10,274 nt of DNA from an uncultured Actinomycetes bacterium (GTDB taxonomy: Bacteria > Actinomycetota > Acidimicrobiia > Acidimicrobiales > Acidimicrobilacustridaceae): positions 1 to 10,274 of the forward strand of contig CAMFLJ010000118.1 in assembly GCA_945957335.1 (NCBI GenBank). Direction: 5' to 3'. Under the pieces are notes generated by a model. It was not told the origin of the DNA, searched no databases, and was given only the letters and a program-made list of their open reading frames with translations. A program made the translations under genes and the position numbers. Below are positions 1-6,300 of the stretch, piece after piece. Each line of letters opens with the position of its first letter. Positions within the stretch are counted from its first letter, which is position 1.

Positions 1-1
1 G

Positions 2-319
2 CTCAAGGCCAAGTACGCCCTGCTGTGGCTCTCCGTCGGCGGTCTCATGGTCGTGGTCGCCGCGGTGCCCGGCCTGCTCGACTGGACCGCCGACCGGCTC
101 GGGATCTACTACGAGCCCACCCTCCTGATCCTGCTGGCGCTGACCCTGCTGCTGCTCGTGGTCATGCACTTCTCCTACGAGCTCACGCGCATGGAGAACC
201 GCGTCCGCACGCTGGCGGAGGAGTCCGCCATCATCCGCCACCGCCTGGCCGAGCTCGAGGAGCGCCTCGGCGTCGAGCCCGCCGGGCCCCAGCCCGAGGC
301 GTCCGACCCCTCGGCCTGA
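2..319 (+). CDS. DUF2304 domain membrane protein, 5'-truncated by the window edge
   Basis: The frame is open from base 2 and ends at TGA 317-319, giving 105 residues of a family that is usually about 115-125 long, so only a short N-terminus is missing. What is visible: a KYALLW entry motif and a hydrophobic stretch (about residues 7-25). Then come the linker GIYYEPT, a second strongly hydrophobic helix (about residues 42-60) and the family-like tail SYELTRMENRVRTLAEE. The tail continues into a charged helix likely to form a cytoplasmic coiled coil, and ends in a Pro/Glu-rich stretch. An internal ATG at 47 exists, but the conserved KYALLW segment lies before it, so the true start is upstream of the window. 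DUF2304 proteins have no firmly assigned reaction. They are commonly encoded next to GT2 polyprenyl-phosphate sugar synthases and are thought to assist lipid-linked sugar handling. That partner is not visible here. Confidence 0.85.
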   Translation, partial: LKAKYALLWLSVGGLMVVVAAVPGLLDWTADRLGIYYEPTLLILLALTLLLLVVMHFSYELTRMENRVRTLAEESAIIRHRLAELEERLGVEPAGPQPEASDPSA

Positions 320-352
320 GCCCGGGCCTCAGCCCGGGCCTCAGCCCAGGCC
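320..352. repeat. Tandem 12-bp repeat, about 2.75 copies, between convergent genes
   Basis: The unit GCCCGGGCCTCA occurs at 320-331 and 332-343 and is followed by a partial, once-mismatched copy at 344-352 (GCCCAGGCC). It starts directly after the DUF2304 stop codon and runs into the 3' end of the HpaB/AbfD-like gene, whose TGA (343-341 on the minus strand) is formed by the TCA that ends the second copy. CTGAG (316-320) and CTCAG (328-332) could pair as a weak 5-bp stem, and CCCGGG is self-complementary, so some terminator role is possible. There is no T tract, and I do not call a terminator. Confidence 0.75.
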
Positions 353-1780
353 GGCGAGGCTGCGGGCGTAGGCGAGCACCCGGCTGGGGTCGTAGGCCCG
401 CTGGATCAGCATCTTCTCGGCCTCCAGCGAGCCCTCGGCGTGGATGGCGAGCACCGCGTGGTAGCCGCCGAACTCGCCGGTGGTGAGGTCGGAGACCATC
501 GCCATCGCCCGCATGCGCTCCTCGCCGTCGACGCCGGCGCGGCCGCTCAGGTACTTGCGCAGGAGGTCGCCGGTGGCCGGGTTCTCGAAGTCGGCGCCGC
601 CCGGCGCGGTGACGAGGTGGCCGCCCGAGAGGTCCTGCACGTGCTGGAGGGCCTGGTGGTAGCCGTGGGCGAAGTGCGACTTGGCGATGTTGACCACCAG
701 CGGGTCGGGCACGAAGACGCCCGCGTCGTCGGGCTCGCCGCGGCGGGCGGCCGACTCGACCAGGGCCCGGAGCGTCTCGGCGTAGGCGATGAGCCAGGTC
801 AGCTTCTCGCGGACGTGGTGGGCCTTGGCGATGCCGTTGAGGTCGGCCATCAGTGCGCCGGCGCCGACGAGGGCGTCGACCAGAGGCAGCTTGTAGGAGA
901 TGGCGGTGAATCGGTGGTAGTCGACGAAGGCCAGGGCGAGCGGCCCGGCCATCTCGGCCTCGCGGCAGAGGAACACGCGCTCGTTGGGCACGAACACGTC
1001 GTCGAAGATGGTGGTGGTCTCCATCATCAGGCGCTGTGAGCTGATGGGAGAGTCGAAGGCGGAGCCCGGGTTGGTGCCGTAGGGGCTGGCCACCAGGATC
1101 AGGCCGGGCGTGGCGGTGGGGACGGCGAAGCTCACCGCCCAGTCGGCCGAGTCGGGGCCCATGGCCCGGGTGGGCAGCACGATGAGCTCGTTGGTGTTCG
1201 GGGTGCAGCTGGTGTGTACCTTGGCGCCGCGCACCACGATGCCGTCGGGCCGCACCTCGACCACCCGCAGGTAGGCGTCGGGGTCGGGCTGCTGGGCCGG
1301 GCCGAGGCTGCGGTCGCCCTTCACGTCGGTCTGCGCCACCGACATGGCGAGGTCGTTGTCGCGGCAGTGCGCCAGGTAGTCGGCGATGCGGCCGCCGCGC
1401 TCGTTGTCACCCCGGAGGGCGTCGAGCTGGCGGCCGACCCGGCGCAGGGCGAACAGCGCGTCGGTGCCGATCTCCTTGATGAGCGGCACGAGGGTCTGGC
1501 TGCGGCCGGTGGCGGCCTCGATGAGGTCGGCCCGCTTCTGGAGGTCGTCGGTGCTCCGGGGCTCGTCGAAGTAGCGGCTGTAGGGCCCGTCGGGCCCCTC
1601 GACCACGGCGAGCTCTCGGGTGTCGGGCTCCTCGGCCATCACGAAGTCGATCGAGGCGTGGCGGATGGCCCGGGCGATCACCGGGTGCTCGGTGACGTCG
1701 GGGACCCGTTCTCCCTGGTAGTAGACGGTGCGCTCGTCCCGCAGCGACTCGACGTACTGGGCGGGGGTCCGCAGTGGCAT
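341..1780 (-). CDS. HpaB/AbfD superfamily flavoprotein (4-hydroxyphenylacetate 3-hydroxylase / 4-hydroxybutyryl-CoA dehydratase family), atypical
   Basis: A 479-residue protein that matches the whole length of the family (about 480-520). Seen: N-terminal TPAQYVESLRD with YYQGERVPDVTEHP (residues 6-33), STDDLQKR (76-83), TDVKGDRSLGP (151-161), the flavin-loop-like GIVVRGAKVHTS (180-191), a VFVPNERVFLCRE segment (262-274), DYHR (287-290) and C-terminal SGRAGVDGEERMR (412-424) with GEFGGYH (435-441). Overall it resembles Clostridium AbfD more than E. coli HpaB. By hand alignment from memory, however, the AbfD cluster ligands Cys99, Cys103 and Cys299 are replaced by Pro99, Glu103 and Tyr296; only the His ligand is kept (His289). 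The HpaB active-site Arg/Tyr/His also seem absent. I therefore assign superfamily, not reaction: an FAD-binding, acyl-CoA-dehydrogenase-like fold, probably soluble and tetrameric. No flavin reductase partner is visible. ATG 1780 is chosen because GAGGAG lies 4 nt upstream; a GTG at 1801 would add seven residues without such a site. Confidence 0.85.
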   Translation of the reverse strand: MPLRTPAQYVESLRDERTVYYQGERVPDVTEHPVIARAIRHASIDFVMAEEPDTRELAVVEGPDGPYSRYFDEPRSTDDLQKRADLIEAATGRSQTLVPLIKEIGTDALFALRRVGRQLDALRGDNERGGRIADYLAHCRDNDLAMSVAQTDVKGDRSLGPAQQPDPDAYLRVVEVRPDGIVVRGAKVHTSCTPNTNELIVLPTRAMGPDSADWAVSFAVPTATPGLILVASPYGTNPGSAFDSPISSQRLMMETTTIFDDVFVPNERVFLCREAEMAGPLALAFVDYHRFTAISYKLPLVDALVGAGALMADLNGIAKAHHVREKLTWLIAYAETLRALVESAARRGEPDDAGVFVPDPLVVNIAKSHFAHGYHQALQHVQDLSGGHLVTAPGGADFENPATGDLLRKYLSGRAGVDGEERMRAMAMVSDLTTGEFGGYHAVLAIHAEGSLEAEKMLIQRAYDPSRVLAYARSLAGLG

Positions 1781-1784
1781 GGTG

Positions 1785-1790
1785 CTCCTC
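1785..1790 (-). promoter_or_regulatory. Shine-Dalgarno sequence deciding the start at 1780
   Basis: On the minus strand GAGGAG is followed by CACC and then ATG (1780-1778). The purine run is complementary to the 16S 3' end with a usual 4-5 nt gap, which favours ATG 1780 over the GTG 21 nt upstream. It is the clearest ribosome binding site in the window. Confidence 0.75.
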
Positions 1791-1815
1791 GACAGGGCCA
1801 CTCGACGGGGGCGTG

Positions 1816-1832
1816 ACGTGGCGCGGCCACGT
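1816..1832. promoter_or_regulatory. Perfect palindrome, candidate operator in the divergent spacer
   Basis: ACGTGGC-GCG-GCCACGT is a perfect 7-bp inverted repeat around a 3-bp centre, 36 bp upstream of the HpaB/AbfD-like start codon. It overlaps a possible minus-strand -10 box (1829-1834) and the expected transcription start a few bases beyond it. That is where a dimeric repressor would bind. No regulator gene lies in the window, so the binding protein is unknown. In such G+C-rich DNA short palindromes also arise by chance. Confidence 0.4.
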
Positions 1833-1834
1833 TA
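1829..1834 (-). promoter_or_regulatory. Candidate -10 box for the HpaB/AbfD-like gene
   Basis: TAACGT (read 1834 to 1829 on the minus strand) fits the actinobacterial TAnnnT -10 pattern and lies in the most A/T-rich spot of the spacer (GTTAAC, 1831-1836). Start of transcription would be near 1822, leaving a leader of about 40 nt that contains the GAGGAG site. I see no convincing -35 element. Confidence 0.35.
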
Positions 1835-1897
1835 ACGCGCGGCCGAACGGCCCCTCCGGACCCGGGGAGAGCCCCGTCGGGGGCCCCTGCACGGCAC

Positions 1898-1903
1898 TAG
1901 GTT
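1898..1903 (+). promoter_or_regulatory. Candidate -10 box of a leaderless promoter before the GT-C glycosyltransferase
   Basis: TAGGTT fits TAnnnT and ends exactly 8 nt before GTG 1912, which is in frame with the glycosyltransferase. At this distance the mRNA would begin at or next to the start codon, as in leaderless actinobacterial transcripts. A matching arrangement, TACCTT plus 8 nt plus ATG, occurs at 9930-9914 on the minus strand. No clear -35 hexamer is seen. Confidence 0.45.
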
Positions 1904-1911
1904 GTCCGGCC

Positions 1912-3330
1912 GTGCGCCGCCCGCTGGTCGACCCGCCCGCCCCGACCATGTCCCGCCGGGCCTTCTACGTCGCCCTGTGCGTGCTGAGCCTGCTCGGCCT
2001 CGCCGTGCGGGTGGGCCACCTCGTCGTGGACCAGCGCGACCAGGCGCCGACCGGCGACGCCGCCTTCTACCACCGCACCGCGAACCTGATCGCCGACGGC
2101 AAGGGCTACATCGACCCCTTCCGCTACGACGACGGCTTCCAGGGCACCTTCGAGCGCACCGCACCCGACGGCACCGTCGAGACCGTCGAGGTCACCTACC
2201 CGCCCGGGATCGAGCAGGCCACGGCCTCGCACCCGCCGGTGTGGCCCTACCTGCTGTCGGTGGCGTCCCGGATCGGGCTCGACTCGCCCAACGAGCACCG
2301 CATGGTGGGCGTGCTGATCGGCTCGCTCGCCGTGTTCCTGATCGGCATGGCCGGACGCGACCTGTTTGGTGACCGCGTCGGGCTGGTCTCGGCCGGCATC
2401 GCCGCGGTGTACGGGTTCCTGTGGCTGAACGACGCAGCGCTGATGAGCGAGCCGGTGGCCACCCTGATGGTGCCGCTCACCACGATCGTGGCCCTGCGGT
2501 GGTGGCGCGCCCCCCGGTGGCAGACCGCCTTCCTCCTCGGCCTCCTGGCCGGGGTCGGCGGCCTCGTCCGGTCCGAGCTGCTCGCCTACGCCCCGCTGGT
2601 GGTGCTCGGCGCGCTCGTCATCGGCGGCCGGCCCCGCAAGCTGCTCGCCCGCGACCTCGGGGTGGTGGTGGCGGTGGCCCTGGTGGTGCTCGGGCCGTGG
2701 CTGGTGCGCAACCTGACCGCGTTCGAGAAGCCGATCCTGCTCTCGCCCACGGGCACGATGCTGGCCCAGACCAACTGCGACGCCACCTACTACGGCGACA
2801 AGTTGGGCTACTGGGAGCTGCTCTGCGGCCAGCCCGAGCCCACCGGGCCGAACGGCGAGCTGCTCGACGAGTCGCAGCGCGACCAGGTCCGGCGCCAGCA
2901 GGCCACCACCTACGCCGAGGACCACCTCGGGCGCCTGGTCACGGTGGCCGCACCGCTGCGGGTGCTGCGGATGTTCAACGTCTACGACCCGGTGCAGACC
3001 GCCCGCTTCGACATCTACGTCGAGAACCGCGACTTCCGGCTCTCCATCTTCGCCCTGGTCGAGTACTACCTGGTCGCGGTCGCCGCCATCGCCGGCGTGG
3101 TCGTGGCCCGCCGTCGGCGGCTGCCGCTCTTCGTCGTCCTGCTGTGGCCGGCGCTGGTGGCGGGCGTGGCCCTGATCGGCTTCGGCAACAACCGCTACCG
3201 CGTGACCGCCGAGCCGTCGTTCATCTGGCTGGCGTCGCTGGCGCTGTGCGCCGCCGCCGGCCACCTGTGGGCCAGGAAGCGCACCACCGACTCGGCCACC
3301 ACGGAGAGCACGGCGATCAGCACCAGCTGA
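1912..3330 (+). CDS. GT39-like GT-C family membrane glycosyltransferase
   Basis: An integral membrane protein of 472 residues from GTG 1912, or 460 from ATG 1948 (numbering below is from the ATG). It has an N-terminal membrane helix (5-27) and then a large external loop. That loop carries the GT-C acidic motif GDAAFYH (Asp37 is the likely catalytic residue) and ends in HPPVWPYLL. Further features are DAALMSEP (162-169), an AGVGGLVRSELL segment (201-212) and several more helices. A second external region, NCDATYYG to LLC, has Cys277 and Cys293 positioned to form a disulfide. The last helix precedes a basic WARKR and a Ser/Thr-rich tail. Such enzymes transfer sugars from polyprenyl-phosphate donors outside the membrane; the sugar and acceptor cannot be read from sequence. 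ATG 1948 has no Shine-Dalgarno site, whereas GTG 1912 has a leaderless-type box 8 nt before it, so I prefer 1912. The 3' end overlaps the convergent AftD-like gene by 136 bp. Confidence 0.85.
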   Translation: MRRPLVDPPAPTMSRRAFYVALCVLSLLGLAVRVGHLVVDQRDQAPTGDAAFYHRTANLIADGKGYIDPFRYDDGFQGTFERTAPDGTVETVEVTYPPGIEQATASHPPVWPYLLSVASRIGLDSPNEHRMVGVLIGSLAVFLIGMAGRDLFGDRVGLVSAGIAAVYGFLWLNDAALMSEPVATLMVPLTTIVALRWWRAPRWQTAFLLGLLAGVGGLVRSELLAYAPLVVLGALVIGGRPRKLLARDLGVVVAVALVVLGPWLVRNLTAFEKPILLSPTGTMLAQTNCDATYYGDKLGYWELLCGQPEPTGPNGELLDESQRDQVRRQQATTYAEDHLGRLVTVAAPLRVLRMFNVYDPVQTARFDIYVENRDFRLSIFALVEYYLVAVAAIAGVVVARRRRLPLFVVLLWPALVAGVALIGFGNNRYRVTAEPSFIWLASLALCAAAGHLWARKRTTDSATTESTAISTS

Positions 3331-6300
3331 TGCGTGATGGCGAAGCCGGCCGGCCACTCGACGCCCGGCAGGTAGCGGCGCCGCACCTGGAGGCCGACGT
3401 AGACGAGCACGGTGCCGCCGATCAGAGCGGCGGGCACCGCCAACAGGAGGGCGCGGCCCTGCGCCCACCATGCGGCGACGAGGGTGAGCACCGCGATGGC
3501 GAGCCCGACCAGGGGGCCGCCGATGAACAGGCCGAGCAGGCCCATGCCCACGGCCGCGCCGATCCGCGCCCGGGTGGTGGCGAGCGGCGACGGCTGCCAG
3601 GGGAGCGCCGCCGTCGGGCCCACGGCCGCGCCGTCGACCGAGTCGTGGACGAGGTCGCGCTCGTCGGCGGTGGCGGCGCGGCCCCTGCGGCGGCGCAGCG
3701 TGGAGGCGAGCAGCAGGGCGAGCACCCCGGCGAACCACGCACCCGACACCGCCACGGCCGCCCACACCACCCGCTGGGGGGTCCAGCGCAGGGTGACGGT
3801 GAACGTGCCGCTCCCGTCGCCGATGGCCGACGGGTCGACGTGCCAGCCGTTGGCGAAGCCGTCGACCAGGACGGGCTCTCCCAGGTCGGGGCCGCCATCG
3901 ACCTTGGCGGTCCAGCCCGGTGAGAGCGACTGGCCGAGCACCAGCCAGAACGGGTCGGTGGCGCCGTCGACCTTCACCGAGTAGCTGAGGTCGCCGGTCT
4001 GGTCGACGGTGAGCTGGGGCACCGCGGCGGTGTCGGAGGCCGCGGTCGCCGAGGCGGCGGACGCCGTGGTCGTCGCAGCGGAGGCCCCGGCACCGCCCTG
4101 GTCGGACGAGTTCTTCCCCGCCGGGAAGGTCCCGTCGGCCGCGACCGTGCGGGCCGGGTCGGAGCCGAGCTGCACGCGGTCGAGGTCGATGCCGCTGTCG
4201 AGGCCGGGCGTCCCGGCCAGGGTGTGGTCGCCGGCGGTGAGGGCGACGGGCCCGGCGGCGCAGGGCGTGACCGCCAGGGGCTGGCGGTCGAGGGCGTCGG
4301 TGACCGTGCCCTTCAGCTGCACGGGCACGTCGGTGCCGTCGAGGGCCATCACCCCGGTGTGGCATGTGCCCGGCATCGTGGCGGGCAGCGGGCCGACGGT
4401 GACCGGCAGGCCCAGCTCGGCGATGGCGACGGGCATCAGGTGGTCGTTGCCGCTGAAGTACTCCTTGGTCGACACGCCCCGCACCGAGCCGATGGCCACC
4501 TGGATGGTGGCGCTGGTGAAGGGCTCGACGGGCACGGTGACCTTGGTGGTGGCGCCGGGCGTGGTGCCGTCGGCGATCTCGGGCACGGTCACGGTGCGGG
4601 TGGAGCCGTCGGCGAGGGTGAGCACGAGGGAGGTGGGCACCGAGTGGCGGCCGTCGGCGACGATCTGCAGGTCGAGGTGGTCGACGCTCACCGGCGAGGG
4701 CGCCTGCACGGTGACGTGGCGGCCGACCTGGTCACCGAAGCCGAGGGTCCAGGCGGTGGTCGGGTCGCCGTCGAGCAGCGACGAGGGGCGGTCGACCAGG
4801 GCGCCGCTGAGGTAGTCGTCGCCGGTGACGACCGGGTAGCCGGCGTCGAGCCCGGGACGGCCGACGAGCTGGTCGACCACGGCCCCGTCGGCCCGGCCGC
4901 TGAGGCGGGCCTGGCCGGTGAGGTCGAAGCCGCGGGGCTCGGGCGTGGTGAAGATGCGCCGCAGCGAGAGCTCGGGGTCCTGGCGGAAGCCCTCGACCGG
5001 GTAGGCCCGCGACCGGCTGAAGAGGAAGGTGAGCGGGGTGGTCGACCCGGTCCAGGCGTCGAGACCGGCGGCCGGCACCCGGATCCACTCGGTGGCGGTG
5101 ACGCCGGGGATGCGGAGCTCGCGGATGCCGACGTTCGACCAGCCGAGGAACGACTGCAGGCCCGAGACGTTGGCGCCGTCGATGCGCACGGAGAGCGACG
5201 AGAAGGTGCGCTCGCCCCCCAGGTCGATCCGCTGGCCGGCGTCGGTGAACGAGGGGTCGGTGAGGTCGACGGTGACGGCGTCCTGGCCGTCGAGCACGAC
5301 GGTGACCTTGGTGATGAAGCGGTTGCCGCGGAGCTGGGTGAGGTCGACGTGGTCGGCGGTGACCGGGTGGGTGAGGTCGACCTGCAGGCGGTCGCCGACG
5401 ACCTCGCTGTAGCCGCCGGTGCTCCAGGCGGTGCGGAGGTCGCCGTCGATGGCGTTCACCGGCCGGGCCTCGGGGGAGTAGGCGACGATGTTGCCGTAGC
5501 TCGTGGCCCGGACGTTGGCCACGTCGGGGCCGTACTCGGCCACGCTCAGCTGGTCGTCGGTGACACCGGGGAACACGTCGAGGCGGGTGTCCTTGGTGTC
5601 CTTCACGAGCGGCACCGAGCCGGCGGCCTCGGTGGCGCCGTAGTTCTCTCGGGTGGTGCCCCAGCGCTGGGCCCGGCGCCGGTTCGTGTCGGTGACGACG
5701 AACGACGGCGAGCCACCGTTCACCGTGTCGGCGGCGGTGGGGTTGGCCAGGAGGGTGTCGGCGTAGAAGAGCGCACCGTCGCCGGTGAGCAGCCCCGACT
5801 CGGCGGCGTCGACCACGCCCTCGCCGTCGCCCCACATCACGAGCGAGCCGCTGGTGCTCTCGGCCCGCACGACGGGTCGCACGCCGTCGATCGGGAAGAT
5901 GGCGAGCGGCGGCGCGGTGTCCGCGTCGGTCGGGCGGGCCAGCTCCTGCTCGTCGACGGTGGGCTGGCGCGGGTCGGCGACGGCCACGCCGGGGTCACCG
6001 AAGATCTGGGGGGTGCCGAGGCCGTCGGCCCCGGCCGTGTGGAAGAGGTTCCAGAGGTCGGCCGGGCGGGGGCCGCGGTAGCGCTCGTACTGGCTGTCCA
6101 TCCGCAGCAGCAGGTCGGAGGCCGACAGCAGGCGGGCGACGGGGGCCACCGAGGCGGGGTCGCCGACGCCCTCCTGGAAGCGGCGGTCGAGGGCCCGGAG
6201 CAGGTCGGTGCTGGCCGGGGTGCCGTAGGCGGTGAGCTCCCGGCCGATCCAGGGCCGGTCGATGATGCCGGGGGTGAGCGGGTCCTGGGTCTGGCCCCAG

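Noticed and set aside
316..332. CTGAG/CTCAG stem between the DUF2304 and HpaB/AbfD-like stops as a bidirectional terminator.
   Set aside because: A 5-bp stem with a 7-nt loop and no T tract; better explained as part of the tandem repeat.
341..1780. Calling the flavoprotein a 4-hydroxybutyryl-CoA dehydratase (abfD) or 4-hydroxyphenylacetate 3-monooxygenase (hpaB).
   Set aside because: The iron-sulfur ligands of the first and the active-site residues of the second are not found, and no flavin reductase or CoA-pathway neighbour is present.
1897..4365. An 822-codon open frame on the minus strand across the GT-C gene and the end of the AftD-like gene.
   Set aside because: It is rich in Arg/His/Pro/Gly/Gln repeats typical of out-of-frame G+C-rich sequence, while the overlapping frames show membrane helices and recognisable family motifs.
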